Origin: Arthrobacter sp. 260
GTDB taxonomy: Bacteria; Actinomycetota; Actinomycetes; Actinomycetales; Micrococcaceae
Reading direction: 5' to 3'
Assembly (NCBI RefSeq): GCF_013116745.1
Contig: NZ_JABFOE010000010.1
Span: forward strand, 62,001-126,000
Length of the DNA stretch: 64,000 nucleotides
Part shown: piece by piece, positions 11,101 to 18,955 of the stretch
Layout of the letters: each line of letters starts with the position of its first letter
Numbering within the stretch: the stretch's first letter is position 1
Notes under the pieces: model-generated
The model's database searches: none
The model's input: only the letters and a program-made list of their open reading frames with translations
What the model was told of the DNA's origin: nothing
Program-made: the position numbers and the translations under genes

Positions 11101-12007
11101 TCTCTGTTGTGCCGACCGGTGAGTAGCAGCGACCGGCGGCGTCGTAAAAGCGTGCACCGAGTTGGAGGGCACCGGCACCCTGGTAGGCGACGGTCAGGTC
11201 AAAGTCGCCGGACACCCCCGAGGTATCCCCGAATCCAATGAGGAGGTTTTTGGCGCCAGCATCGACGCAAAGGTCACGGGCTCCGTTCGGCGCGACGAAG
11301 AGTCGGATTTCCGGCAGGTAGAGGCCCTGCCATTCGGCGCCGAGGTTGAGGAGATCGAGGACGGCAGGCGGGGTGGCATCGCCTGAGAGGTCAAGCATGC
11401 CGGACCGGAAGCCGAACCCCACCACGTCCGTGGACCCGATGAATGCAAACGGCGGCTGCATCGTAACGAAAGCGGCGATCGCCGGGTCGTCAGTCCCGAT
11501 GTCGCCCAGTCCCAGGAACCTGGCGTCAGTGCCCCCACCGGCGCCGAAAATCTGGAACTCGACATCCGGCAGGGTGAACGTGACCTCCGGGTTCTGGGGG
11601 TCAGGGACCAACTCGCCCGGGCTGGCATGCCTGGCACCCCTGAGGAACGGGGCTTTCAGGACAATATTGCTCAGGCTTAGGTCAAGGGTGAAATCCTCGC
11701 CGTCCAGCCCGGGGACTTGAAGTTCAAAAGCGAGGGTGGTGTTGCGGACATCAATCCAGGAATTCTCCCCGAAGGCGTCCTCTCCCCCTGCCGTCGAGGC
11801 GGGTGTCCAGACCAGCCGTTTACTGACGACGTCGACGCCGAGTCTCAGTCCTGCGGCGAACGACACTGATCCGGTGACCGTGACGCCGTCGGGATTGGTG
11901 GGGTTCTGCGCATCGTCGACGGTGAATTCGTCGAGGGCGTCACCGAAATCGCCGAGATCGGTGCCATCACCCAGCAGGGGCGTGAGCGTATCCAAGAGTG
12001 AAGGCAT
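5198..12007 (-). CDS. Giant beta-rich protein (2269 aa) with OmpA-like domain, resembling DUF6603-type proteins
   Basis: This is one of the largest genes in the region. The ATG at 12007 has GAGGAG 8 nt upstream. Residues 1-300 are beta-rich and carry no signal peptide. Around 315-370 an Ig/SprB-like unit reads GGLAPYTFTISIDG. Around 520-580 there is an OmpA-like segment, with ITIRGYASFEGTD followed by NERLARRRADAL. Residues of about 870-1340 form a long, regular run of alternating hydrophobic strands (for example PLLELHIPVEAFFNF), which reminds me of the DUF6603 family of very large bacterial proteins; that assignment is from memory and tentative. The C-terminal 900 residues contain a FFFRTDNLPPRRLDPWI motif and no catalytic signature I know. 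With its partner it fills 10.4 kb between two housekeeping loci. The function is unknown. Confidence 0.82.
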   Translation of the reverse strand: MPSLLDTLTPLLGDGTDLGDFGDALDEFTVDDAQNPTNPDGVTVTGSVSFAAGLRLGVDVVSKRLVWTPASTAGGEDAFGENSWIDVRNTTLAFELQVPGLDGEDFTLDLSLSNIVLKAPFLRGARHASPGELVPDPQNPEVTFTLPDVEFQIFGAGGGTDARFLGLGDIGTDDPAIAAFVTMQPPFAFIGSTDVVGFGFRSGMLDLSGDATPPAVLDLLNLGAEWQGLYLPEIRLFVAPNGARDLCVDAGAKNLLIGFGDTSGVSGDFDLTVAYQGAGALQLGARFYDAAGRCYSPVGTTETRTVTLPPLTRMVADVDGGLAPYTFTISIDGAAQPPGRVTDIDLSANPTRSIVITVRDGSGTPQTATLTLTTSALATVPGGGTNAQLRTLSTTSGTVPAASPRLRIDSEAAAGTTTTVVLALDVDAATAATTEWRVNGGAPTTGPTLSVPVGPGQRFAVQARLPGSSAVGHATAHYRFDTPDRGAEASAQSRSAPAPNAGATTPWTAGTDTDDTLRPLLAALPTGHPITIRGYASFEGTDTPTVRQYNERLARRRADALQLRIERLCQEPALAGRNPSITAVADMSGWTSQGPALDVRRTFWKAEATWPPVTTGDTLVTAELWREETTGPGTDLTTPDSDAGTRPNPPSWFRKLGTVVRIVRNTFVSCEVFGEFDIQTPAENRLAGEMNPEREELSAARAIGRNPADGIIRIRFLIEIDEAVGSVKITAQYGAHPEDTDGLYLWGIRPGEPLQDPEFGLDFFGATVVLMPLLSETAGAVANEGGIVQMGVTAAMLGIPAAIAATQIVKTERVVWHGGEVLLNAVPGANELVVLFDIEAAISMNIFDLVTITREAPLTVRYKAVGIRLGDGLAGQPFQFRPVFDASKGYSIDVSGPGGLNIAEPLGQLLQVLGARVARNNPLIFEIDLGFAIDLGVVSIDRARLRVAFEPFSFAITAFGASIDIPGAVAGKGYLELSQTEVKGQLDLTLVPVSVRIAAGVGVANISAEEGGPATGVIVTLEVEFPVAIPLGQSGIGIYGFMGLFAMNYSRDMTGIDTSNMAPALAWLRATGGNPLNVAFWKPEVNTWTFGVGAIIGTMGSSVIFNLKGLIMLELPGPRLLLIMKAKLLAIMPNLGGNAEGVFLAVIDLDMGRGTLTIGISIDFEISPLLELHIPVEAFFNFTDVADWHLYLGRQSSPIHANILEVFDGTGYLMLSGNGLALENLPEVYGFSIGTGLHVSFEWGDRSSGLYAELAAGFDAVVGFDPFCLAGILYVRGSLHLFIIEVSAWAKLEVFVGEKMIGGNPAKVSRISGEICGRVKFLFFSVQGCVTFELGETVIQTPPPPPLVEVLKLVGRSPALVQGSGVDKPIDSGLADAVELLAALNPEMGVPLDAVPVLMMNLPPVPDPAVRFKGEVLAGSTGVAPGGWVKKGSASYKFTLTSVTLDAVGPDGGVLPGGFTDGSTPATWWEQKSGDTALSAQLALLSWLPEGTPKAVETGYTLEESVTDSWGTICDPIAPPTSVLFTFLGEPLGPSDSGWQLDGTPWPDPPGSHRSTPPATRLFVTERWRSGDFSVDSLLAVVPAQVEGLAVSCPEGRDSNRAAPNRAGRYDGDNPVLAAIGGKEPEDTVLPRIDWGHVITNPDPDRTVHRAQLLDGVPIKQGRAKCSSRALAAPVYDAREPMHHGDDERKQDIHDGWKAAGFRPGPLDNAVVLHTGPFAHAVLFLLVRRELLEGGLVVCTYDAGENELAREPVTPAATSLPPRWTDPAGPWSTDAFLLSQQATAMARLGYLGVLVEVKGGEAADHLQIGMPPEEAINERLDVRGYYLAGTELTSYAEYLRYEWDERDRVSRQSAIANVLGGDTDDYALLHPDTVYRATVGYSVQARPVLPDGTDGPAADVPSSPQEFFFRTDNLPPRRLDPWILGSTPQEGERHFPTGEPIRIIFGTTNVVRMFAAYGKRLQVRLRSSAFRPIQAKPGFVHPLVLLPWTPGGHNNPDLVAAAVLSPWEQALAGVVTGSCIPVDEERVRHSVVTVGVELESYTDYIMDVESVDLTASDGAQGEVIWRRSFSTGAFTTVEEFSGSFADARIVHRYAAPGALQDVAASFAVRPPEGAELDQALFLAGLEPMGVPTAGQIVVFWETAAAAGSLPQPAAVLLDASEPMWRSRAVAVEEVDAAVAGNRRYAMVQRGWLELAEGASPDAIVDLIVRAPGGQRALVCLKPGSRGKGLSLVLDRLAQPETYLDGPAAADIAYPVADLLLTTAPWEETD

Positions 12008-12156
12008 GGCCCCGGCTCCTCAGCGGCTGTCCAAGCACGTCAGAATGAGACGAGTATGGACCCGCAGAAGAAACTCGACAACCACATTCCTGATGATTCA
12101 AAACGGCCGTGTTAATTTCTGCCGCTTGCTTTTATTAGGCAACCGTTTCAGCACAT

Positions 12157-13230
12157 TCAGCGGGTGGGGCGCAGAGCATTCGCCAGGGATGGGCTGGTGC
12201 CCTCCTCGCCCAGGATCAGCCCTGCCGCCAACTCGGCGATTCCCGACGACGTCTGGAACCCGTAACCGCCCTGGCCGGCCAGCCAGAAGAACCCTTCAGC
12301 CTCCGGATCGAACCCGACCACTGGCAGTCCTGCCTTGGTGGAGGTGCGAAGCCCGGTCCAGGCCCGGTCAATGGCGGTGATCCCCAGGGTGGTGGCCTCC
12401 TGAAGTTTTTGCAGGAGCGCATCCAGGTCGGCGGGAACGGGTTGGGCGTCTTCGGGAACACTCGGCACTGATTCGCAGGGCGAGATCAGGAGGCCGGTAC
12501 CTTCGTTCCGGAAGTAGAAACTGTCGTCGGCTGCGGCCACCATCGGCATGCCGGGGGGCAGCTCGTGGGTCAGCTGCGCGATGGCGGCAGTCCTGCGGTA
12601 GGGGCGCAATCCCTGGATCTCGACCCCTGAGACCACAGCGAGTTCGTCGGCCCACGCGCCCGCTGCGTTCACGACAACCGTTGAGTGGATGGCGTGAGCA
12701 CCGGCGCCGACGCTCCAGCCGTTGCCCATCCGCTGGGCGGAGTGCACTTTGGCACCGGTCAGGATCGTGGTCCCGGCGTCGAGTGCTGTGCGACGGTGGA
12801 AATCGATCAGGGCCTCGGCGTCCAGGCCTACCGACGTGGTGTCGATGCCCGCAGCAGCGAAGCTTTCCGGGCGGAGGTGGGGGCAGAGGGCCAGCGCCTC
12901 GGCCTGGCTGATGGCGGTCATGGCGCCGCTGGAACGGTCAGTGACGTCCTGCTCGGACCCGACCAGCATGAAGCTGCGTGGGGTCAGAAAGTGCTGCTGG
13001 TGTTGCTCCTCAACAGCCCGGAGGAGGTCGAGGGTGCGGCTGGTGAGCTGTTGCACTTCGGGCGGCCCATAGCTGGGAATAAGCTGCCGGGCCGACCGCG
13101 ATGACGCGTGGTAGGCGAGATTCTGCTCTGCCTCCACCAGCACCACTGTGCAGCGTCCCGCCAGCTGCGAGGCCAGAGACAGCCCGGCGATGCCGCCACC
13201 CACAATCAGAACATCAGCATTCAGTGCCAT
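12157..13230 (-). CDS. FAD-dependent oxidoreductase, DAO family (D-arginine dehydrogenase-like)
   Basis: This is a 357-aa flavoenzyme. The N-terminus has the Rossmann dinucleotide-binding motif GGGIAGLSLASQLAG, followed by an acidic residue after the second strand (VLVEAEQ) and YHASSRSARQLIPSYG. The latter is the active-site-proximal pattern seen in DauA/DadA-like amine oxidases. The C-terminus carries GQGGYGFQTSSGIAELAA, the second FAD contact. I chose the ATG at 13230 because it opens directly on the FAD motif; the frame continues upstream only as a shadow of kbl. It follows kbl by 19 nt and therefore belongs to the threonine-degradation operon. Its substrate may be glycine or another small amine or D-amino acid; the sequence does not decide this. 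Confidence 0.8.
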   Translation of the reverse strand: MALNADVLIVGGGIAGLSLASQLAGRCTVVLVEAEQNLAYHASSRSARQLIPSYGPPEVQQLTSRTLDLLRAVEEQHQQHFLTPRSFMLVGSEQDVTDRSSGAMTAISQAEALALCPHLRPESFAAAGIDTTSVGLDAEALIDFHRRTALDAGTTILTGAKVHSAQRMGNGWSVGAGAHAIHSTVVVNAAGAWADELAVVSGVEIQGLRPYRRTAAIAQLTHELPPGMPMVAAADDSFYFRNEGTGLLISPCESVPSVPEDAQPVPADLDALLQKLQEATTLGITAIDRAWTGLRTSTKAGLPVVGFDPEAEGFFWLAGQGGYGFQTSSGIAELAAGLILGEEGTSPSLANALRPTR

Positions 13231-13249
13231 GGCAGCAGTACCCCCGAGG

Positions 13250-14449
13250 CTAGGCGGCGGCGACGTCGTCGCGGGCGCCGATGAAGGCCTGCACGCAGGC
13301 TTCGATGTCCTCGGCGCTGTGGGCGGCCGAAAGCTGGACCCGGATCCGGGCAGCACCTCGGGGCACCACCGGGAAGCTGAACGCAGTGACAAACACGCCG
13401 CGCGCCAGCATGGCGTCTGCTGCCTTGGCTGCCTGTGCCGCGTCGCCGAACATCACCGGGATAATCGCGTGCTCGCCGTCCAGCAGTTCGAAGCCCTCCT
13501 CGGTCATCCGGCGCCGGAAGAGCGCCGAGTTTTCCTCAAGCTGCGCCCGTAGGTCGGCGCTGTTCTGGACCAGATCCAGCGCGGTGAGCGTGGCGGCGAC
13601 AATCGAGGGTGCCAGCGAGTTGGAGAACAGGTACGGCCGCGCCCGCTGCCGCAGCAAGGCCACAATCTCTGAGTGCGCGGCGACGTAGCCGCCCGAGGCA
13701 CCACCCAACGCCTTGCCGAAGGTTCCGGTGTAGATGTCGACCCGGCTGGACACACCGGCGTGTTCGGGAGTGCCCGCCCCGGTCTCGCCCATGAAACCGA
13801 CGGCGTGGGAGTCATCGACCATGACCATCGCGCCGTACTGGTCGGCGAGGTCGCAGATGGCTTCCAATGGTGCCAGGTAGCCGTCCATTGAAAACACCCC
13901 GTCGGTGACGATCAGGGTGCGGCGCGCGCCGGCGGCTTTCTTGAGCTTTGCTTCAAGATCGGCCATGTCACGGTTGGCGTACCGGTACCGCTGGGCCTTG
14001 GACAGCCGGATGCCGTCGATGATGGAGGCGTGGTTCAACGCGTCGGAAATCACTGCGTCCTCGGCAGTGAGCAGGGATTCGAAGACTCCGCCGTTCGCAT
14101 CGAAGCAGGAGGAGAACAGGATGGTGTCCTCGGTGCCCAGGAACTTCGACACCCGGGCCTCGAGCTCCAGGTGGAGGTCCTGGGTGCCGCAGATGAACCG
14201 CACCGAGGCCATGCCGAACCCGCGGTCGTCGAGCGCCTGCTTGGCGGCGGCGATGATGTCGGGATGGTCGGCCAGCCCCAGGTAGTTGTTGGCGCAGAAG
14301 TTCAGTACCCGCTGCGGGGCGCCGTCGAGGGTGGCTGCCTCGATGTGGTTGGACTGCGGGGAGGAGATCCGCCGTTCGTTCTTGAACAGGCCCGCGCTGC
14401 GGATGCCGTCCAGTTCTTCGGTCAGCTGTTCCTGAATGCTCGTGTACAT
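13250..14449 (-). CDS. kbl: Glycine C-acetyltransferase (2-amino-3-ketobutyrate CoA ligase)
   Basis: The enzyme cleaves 2-amino-3-ketobutyrate with CoA to glycine and acetyl-CoA, the second step of threonine catabolism after Tdh. The 399-aa length matches the alpha-oxoamine synthase family. Visible features are the substrate region [13 protein letters not shown], the PLP-contacting [11 protein letters not shown], and the PLP lysine in [14 protein letters not shown]. The gene lies 11 nt downstream of tdh, as in many bacteria, and 19 nt upstream of the flavoenzyme. Other alpha-oxoamine synthases (BioF, HemA-type) share the fold, but the tdh neighbour settles the call. Confidence 0.95.
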   Translation of the reverse strand: MYTSIQEQLTEELDGIRSAGLFKNERRISSPQSNHIEAATLDGAPQRVLNFCANNYLGLADHPDIIAAAKQALDDRGFGMASVRFICGTQDLHLELEARVSKFLGTEDTILFSSCFDANGGVFESLLTAEDAVISDALNHASIIDGIRLSKAQRYRYANRDMADLEAKLKKAAGARRTLIVTDGVFSMDGYLAPLEAICDLADQYGAMVMVDDSHAVGFMGETGAGTPEHAGVSSRVDIYTGTFGKALGGASGGYVAAHSEIVALLRQRARPYLFSNSLAPSIVAATLTALDLVQNSADLRAQLEENSALFRRRMTEEGFELLDGEHAIIPVMFGDAAQAAKAADAMLARGVFVTAFSFPVVPRGAARIRVQLSAAHSAEDIEACVQAFIGARDDVAAA

Positions 14450-14460
14450 CGCGTTGCTCC

Positions 14461-15504
14461 TTAGAATCCGGTCCAGTCGAGGACCACTTTGCCGCTGGCT
14501 CCGTTGCGTGCGGTGTTAAAGCCTTGCTGCCACGCGGCTGCGGGCAGAATGTCGGTGACGACGCTGGAGATGGCCTGCTGCAGGACGGGGTTGGATTGCA
14601 GCATGGCGCTCATGGCGTACCAGGTTTCGAACATTTCACGGCCGTAGATGCCCTTGAGGGTAAGCATGTGGGTGACCACCTTGGCCCAATCGATGGTGAT
14701 GTCCGCCGAGGGGAGGCCGAGCATGGCGATCCGGCCGCCATGGTTCATGTTGTCGATCATTTCGGGCAGCGCGGTGGGATGGCCCGACATTTCCATCCCG
14801 ACGTCGAATCCCTCCCGCATGCCAAGCTGGCGTTGGGCATCGGCGATCCGCGTGGTGGCAACGTTGACGGCGAGGTCAGCGCCCACCGTGAGGGCGAGGT
14901 CAAGCCGTGGCTGGAACACGTCGGTGACAGCGATGTAGCGGGCCCCGGCGTGGCGTGCGACGGCAGCGGCCATCAGCCCGATGGGTCCGGCGCCGGTGAT
15001 CAGCACGTCCTCCCCGACCAGGGGAAAGCTCAGTGCGGTGTGCACAGCGTTGCCGAAGGGGTCGAAGATGGCGCCCAGCTCGGGGGTGATACCAGCCGGG
15101 TGGACCCAGACGTTCGGTTCGGGGATCACCACGAACTCGGCGAAGGCACCGTCACGCTGCACCCCGACGCTCGCGGTCCTGATGCAGATCTGGCGCCGGC
15201 CGGCACGGCAGTTGCGGCAGGTACCACAGACTATGTGGCCCTCGCCGGAGACCCTGTCCCCCACCTTGACGTCGCGCACGCCGGAACCGAGCTCGACCAC
15301 TTCGCCGTAGAACTCGTGGCCGGGGATGAGCGGTGCGCTGATGGTGCTGGCGGCCCACTGGTCCCAGGACTCGATGTGGAGATCGGTGCCGCAGATCCCG
15401 GTGGTCATCACGCGGATCTTGACTTCGCCGAGTCCCGGTGTGGGCTCGGGACGGTCGATGAGCTCGAAGCCGGGCTGCGGCCCGGACTTGTACAGCGCCT
15501 TCAC
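14461..15504 (-). CDS. tdh: L-threonine 3-dehydrogenase
   Basis: This zinc- and NAD-dependent medium-chain dehydrogenase oxidises L-threonine to 2-amino-3-ketobutyrate. The 347-aa protein has the catalytic zinc ligands in [15 protein letters not shown] and GHEFYGEV, the structural zinc cysteines in [15 protein letters not shown], and a nucleotide-binding motif [13 protein letters not shown]. The HIESWD segment is characteristic of Tdh rather than generic alcohol dehydrogenases. The start is a GTG at 15504 with GGAAGG upstream. It is the first gene of the tdh-kbl-flavoenzyme operon; a 125-bp gap upstream should contain the promoter, where I see no convincing hexamers. Confidence 0.95.
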   Translation of the reverse strand: MKALYKSGPQPGFELIDRPEPTPGLGEVKIRVMTTGICGTDLHIESWDQWAASTISAPLIPGHEFYGEVVELGSGVRDVKVGDRVSGEGHIVCGTCRNCRAGRRQICIRTASVGVQRDGAFAEFVVIPEPNVWVHPAGITPELGAIFDPFGNAVHTALSFPLVGEDVLITGAGPIGLMAAAVARHAGARYIAVTDVFQPRLDLALTVGADLAVNVATTRIADAQRQLGMREGFDVGMEMSGHPTALPEMIDNMNHGGRIAMLGLPSADITIDWAKVVTHMLTLKGIYGREMFETWYAMSAMLQSNPVLQQAISSVVTDILPAAAWQQGFNTARNGASGKVVLDWTGF

Positions 15505-15629
15505 TTAGGGGGATTCCTTCCACCGGCACGCGGGGTTCAGCGTGGTACGCCGTGGCGCGTGCAGTTCATCTCAAGTGGTGCTGTGGCACCCTGGTCAGCG
15601 TATCAGCCGGGCCGCGTCCGATCAGGGGA

Positions 15630-16382
15630 TCAGGTCCCGTCCTGCAGCGCCAGGCACATCACCGAGGCGTCGTCTGCGGCTTCGCCGATCTCCAGTTGCG
15701 TGATGCGCAGGGTCAGCATCAATTCCTGCGCTCCCTCGGGGGTGCTGACGGCGTCGAGGAACGCTTCCGGGCTTGCCACCAGGCCAAGGTCCACAGCCCG
15801 CCAGGCGCCGTCGGACGCCAGCGCGACCGTGTGGACCTTGCCCATCCGGACCAGGCTGGCCCGCTCGGCGGCCTCGGGCTCCCGACGGGCCACCCAGATG
15901 CCCTGTTCAGTGTTCCGTTCCCGTCTCGCCTGTTCGTGGTCGGCCCGGGTGCCGGTGGGCTCGCTGATCGGCGTGCCGATGTGCAGGGTGCTTCCGTCGT
16001 CGCGGCGTGCGACGACGTGGCAATCGGCGAGGCTGAGCACCTGCACCCGTCCGTCGTCGTCGGCCGTGACCAGCGAGACAGCAGCGCTGGGGAAGAAGTG
16101 GGACCGGTTGCCCACCAGCCGTTCCCCCAGCTCGTCAACCGCGGTCAGCGCTGCAGCGAGGACAGCACGGGGGTCGGCAGGTCCGGCGTGTTCGGCCAGC
16201 GCGAGGTTGAGGACCTGGGCGTACCAGGACGGGTTGGACGCACCGGGAAGGTCGATTTCCTCCAGGAGGGAGGTGGCGCCGTCGATCATCCAGGCAGCGT
16301 TGCCTCGGTACCCGCAGGCGTCCTCCATGATGTGGTTGTCGCCCTCGGTCTGGACGCGGGACAGGTGGGTCCAGTGCGCCAT
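15630..16382 (-). CDS. PP2C-like protein serine/threonine phosphatase
   Basis: This is a soluble phosphatase-like protein of 250 aa. It shows the metal-binding pattern of the PPM family in a divergent form: MEDACGYRGNAAWMIDGATS near the N-terminus, ALASDGAWRAVD in the middle and DDASVMCLAL at the end. The ATG at 16382 lies one base past the stop of the upstream APH-type kinase gene (TGAC then ATG), so the pair is coupled. A kinase-fold and a phosphatase made together suggest antagonistic action on one target, but that is only an inference from adjacency. No signal peptide or membrane segment is present. Confidence 0.78.
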   Translation of the reverse strand: MAHWTHLSRVQTEGDNHIMEDACGYRGNAAWMIDGATSLLEEIDLPGASNPSWYAQVLNLALAEHAGPADPRAVLAAALTAVDELGERLVGNRSHFFPSAAVSLVTADDDGRVQVLSLADCHVVARRDDGSTLHIGTPISEPTGTRADHEQARRERNTEQGIWVARREPEAAERASLVRMGKVHTVALASDGAWRAVDLGLVASPEAFLDAVSTPEGAQELMLTLRITQLEIGEAADDASVMCLALQDGT

Positions 16383-16383
16383 G

Positions 16384-17337
16384 TCAGCGGGCACCCCCGG
16401 CGAGCCGGGTGCCGTGGTCAACGAGCACCGAGCGGAGGACCTGGTGGCCCATCGTCTTGAACACTGAATCGTCATCAGAGTGCACGGCCATCGCCGCGCC
16501 GATGCAGAGGGCCCAGCCCCGGGCCCGCTGCCAGGTGGCATCGGAGGTGGGGCGGGCGGCGTTGATCCGGTTCTGGAATACCCGGCGGCCGTACCGGTCG
16601 AAGACCAGCCACGCGGCGGCCAGATCGGTTGCCGGGTCGCCGCTGCCCAGGTCGCCGAAGTCCAGGACTGCTGCAAGTCTCTTGTCGGGGGCCACCACCA
16701 GGTTCGCGGCGTGGAGGTCGCCATGGAGCCAGAGGGAGGGGCCATCCCACGCTGGCTGGTCACGTAGTTCCTGCCACAGGGTGAGGAGACCTGAGATGGG
16801 TAGATCAAGGGCGGCGAGACGCTGGTGGAGTGCGCTGTCGCGGTCGCGAAGCGCACCGCCGCGCACGGGATTGTAGGGAGCGTCCTCCGGAGCTGGCTGC
16901 TGGAAGGCCAGCACGAAGTCGGCGAGGTCTTCCGCCGCCGGGGGCCGGTCCCCGAGGGGTACGCGCGTTGCGACGGTGCCCTCGGCCCACCTGGTGATGC
17001 TCCAGTGCCAGGGGTACGACGACGACGGCTCTCCTGAGCGCACCGGTGCCGCTGCGAAACGCAATGCTGAGGCCTGCGCCGGGGCCTGCGGGCCGTCGTC
17101 GGGCCTGTCGGACAACAATCGTGGCAGCCAGCGCTGTTCGTTCCTGGCCAGGCGGGCGGCGGCCTCGCGGCGGGGCAGCCTGACCGCCAGGTCGCTCCCC
17201 AGCCGGAAGATGAAGTTGTCCCACCCTTCGGCGACGGCGTTCAGGGGCAGCCCGGCGAGGTCCGGATGCTGCTCCCCCAGGAGCTCACGGACCAGGTCAG
17301 CGGTCATCAGCACCTCGGCGGCCAGCCTGTTCGCCAC
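16384..17337 (-). CDS. APH-family phosphotransferase (aminoglycoside/macrolide kinase fold)
   Basis: This 317-aa protein has the protein-kinase-like fold of the APH family. It contains LRLPRREAAARLARNEQRWL, the catalytic LHGDLHAANLVV (Brenner motif HGDxxxxN), and LDFGDLGSGDPATDLAA (the Mg-binding DFG/D equivalent). The start is a GTG at 17337 preceded by AAAGGA. The family includes antibiotic kinases and metabolic small-molecule kinases; nothing here specifies a drug, so I do not call it a resistance gene. It is the first gene of a two-gene unit with the PP2C-like protein, insulated from gatB by a strong terminator. Confidence 0.78.
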   Translation of the reverse strand: MANRLAAEVLMTADLVRELLGEQHPDLAGLPLNAVAEGWDNFIFRLGSDLAVRLPRREAAARLARNEQRWLPRLLSDRPDDGPQAPAQASALRFAAAPVRSGEPSSSYPWHWSITRWAEGTVATRVPLGDRPPAAEDLADFVLAFQQPAPEDAPYNPVRGGALRDRDSALHQRLAALDLPISGLLTLWQELRDQPAWDGPSLWLHGDLHAANLVVAPDKRLAAVLDFGDLGSGDPATDLAAAWLVFDRYGRRVFQNRINAARPTSDATWQRARGWALCIGAAMAVHSDDDSVFKTMGHQVLRSVLVDHGTRLAGGAR

Positions 17338-17349
17338 GAGGGTCCTTTC

Positions 17350-17421
17350 TGAAGAAAAGCGGTGAGCAACCTGGACCTTCGGGAGGGAAATGGTGCTCCC
17401 TCCAGGTCCAGGTTGCTCACC
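17350..17421 (-). terminator. Rho-independent terminator of the gatCAB operon
   Basis: An 18-bp perfect inverted repeat, GGTGAGCAACCTGGACCT at 17361-17378 and its complement at 17404-17421, encloses a loop that can itself pair (GGGAG/CTCCC). Read on the minus strand, the stem is followed by GCTTTTCTTC, a U-rich run. It lies 19 bp after the gatB stop and just before the APH-type kinase gene. Confidence 0.9.
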
Positions 17422-17440
17422 GATCGGGTGATCTGGGGTG

Positions 17441-18955
17441 TTAGCCCTCGACGCCGAGGCGCTGCAGGATCAGTTCACGCACACGGCCGGCGTCGGCCTG
17501 GCCACGGGTGGCCTTCATGACGCCGCCGACGATCGCTCCGACAGCCTGCACCTTGCCGCCGCGGATCTTGTCCGCCACGTCCGGCTGGGCTGCCAGCGCC
17601 GCGTCGATGGCCTCGAGCAGCGGACCGTCGTCGGAGACGACTGCCAGCCCACGGGCCTCGACCACTTCGGTGGGAGTGCCCTCACCGGCGAGGACGCCGT
17701 CGAGCACCTCCCGGGAGAGCTTGTCGTTGATCTTGCCGGACTCGATCAGCGAGTTCAGCTCGACGATCAGTTCGGGGGTGACACCCAGCTCGGACGGCTC
17801 GACGTCGGCCACCTTGGCTCGGCGTGAGATCTCGCCCATCCACCACTTGCGGGCGACGGCGGGCTTGACCCCTGCAGCGATGGTGTCCTCGATGGAGGAC
17901 ATCACGCCGGCGTTGACGACGTCGCGGAATTCGGCGTCGGAGTAACCCCAGTCCTGCTGCAGCCGCTTGCGGCGTTCGGCCGGTGGCTCGGGCAGTTCGG
18001 CGCGGAGACGTTCAATCCAGTCCTCGGTGGTGACGATGGGCACCAGGTCCGGTTCCGGGAAGTAGCGGTAGTCGTCGGCGTCGGACTTGGGGCGGCCCGA
18101 CGTCGTCGACCGCGTGTCCTCGTGCCAGTGACGGGTCTCCTGGGTGATCGGAGTGCCCGAGTCGAGCACCGCTGCGTGGCGCTGGATCTCGTAACGGACC
18201 GCGTGCTCGACGGCGCGCAGCGAGTTGACGTTCTTCGTCTCGGTGCGGGTGCCGAACTTCTCCTGCCCCTTGGGCTTGAGGGACACGTTGGCGTCGCAGC
18301 GGACGTTGCCGCGCTCCATCTTCGCGTCGGATACGCCCAGGTTCTTGACGATCTCGCGGATCGCCGCGACGTAGGCCTTAGCAAGCTCTGGTGCGCGGGC
18401 ACCGGCGCCGACGATCGGCTTTGTGACAATTTCGACCAGGGGCACGCCGGCGCGGTTGTAGTCCACGAGGGAGAACTCGGCGCCGTGGATCCGGCCGGTG
18501 GAGCCGCCCATGTGGGTGAGCTTCCCGGCGTCCTCTTCCATGTGGGCGCGCTCGATCTCGACAGTGAACACGGTGCCGTCGGCCAGCTCGATGTCGATCG
18601 ACCCGTCGTACGCGATCGGGTCGTCGTACTGGGAGGTCTGGAAGTTCTTCGGGGTGTCCGGGTAGAAGTAGTTCTTCCGGGCGAAGTAGCACTTCTCGGC
18701 GATCTTGCAGCCCAGCGCCAACCCAATCTTGATGGACGATTCAACTGCCACCCGGTTCACGACCGGGAGGACGCCGGGCAGGCCGAGGTCCACCGGGGTG
18801 ACGTTGGTGTTGGGGGTGTCACCGAACGCGTTGGGAGCCGAGGAGAACATCTTGGTCTGGGTGTTCAGCTCCACGTGGACCTCGAAGCCCAGCACCGGAT
18901 CGTACTTCTCGAGTGCTTCCTCGAACGACAGAATTTCTTCAGTTGCCATAACCAT
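17441..18955 (-). CDS. gatB: Asp-tRNA(Asn)/Glu-tRNA(Gln) amidotransferase subunit B
   Basis: This is the tRNA-binding and kinase subunit of the GatCAB transamidase, which converts misacylated Glu-tRNA(Gln) and Asp-tRNA(Asn). The 504-aa protein opens with the family pattern LGFEVHVELNTQTKMFS and has AGVPLVEIVTKP and KMERGNVRCDANVSL. The C-terminal YqeY-like tail runs from about residue 350. The start ATG overlaps the gatA stop (TGATG). An internal ATG two codons later (MATEE) is an equal candidate. It is the last gene of the operon. Confidence 0.97.
   Translation of the reverse strand: MVMATEEILSFEEALEKYDPVLGFEVHVELNTQTKMFSSAPNAFGDTPNTNVTPVDLGLPGVLPVVNRVAVESSIKIGLALGCKIAEKCYFARKNYFYPDTPKNFQTSQYDDPIAYDGSIDIELADGTVFTVEIERAHMEEDAGKLTHMGGSTGRIHGAEFSLVDYNRAGVPLVEIVTKPIVGAGARAPELAKAYVAAIREIVKNLGVSDAKMERGNVRCDANVSLKPKGQEKFGTRTETKNVNSLRAVEHAVRYEIQRHAAVLDSGTPITQETRHWHEDTRSTTSGRPKSDADDYRYFPEPDLVPIVTTEDWIERLRAELPEPPAERRKRLQQDWGYSDAEFRDVVNAGVMSSIEDTIAAGVKPAVARKWWMGEISRRAKVADVEPSELGVTPELIVELNSLIESGKINDKLSREVLDGVLAGEGTPTEVVEARGLAVVSDDGPLLEAIDAALAAQPDVADKIRGGKVQAVGAIVGGVMKATRGQADAGRVRELILQRLGVEG

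Noticed and set aside
16384-17337. Antibiotic resistance kinase
   Set aside because: The APH fold is shared with many metabolic kinases and nothing in the sequence or context points to a drug.
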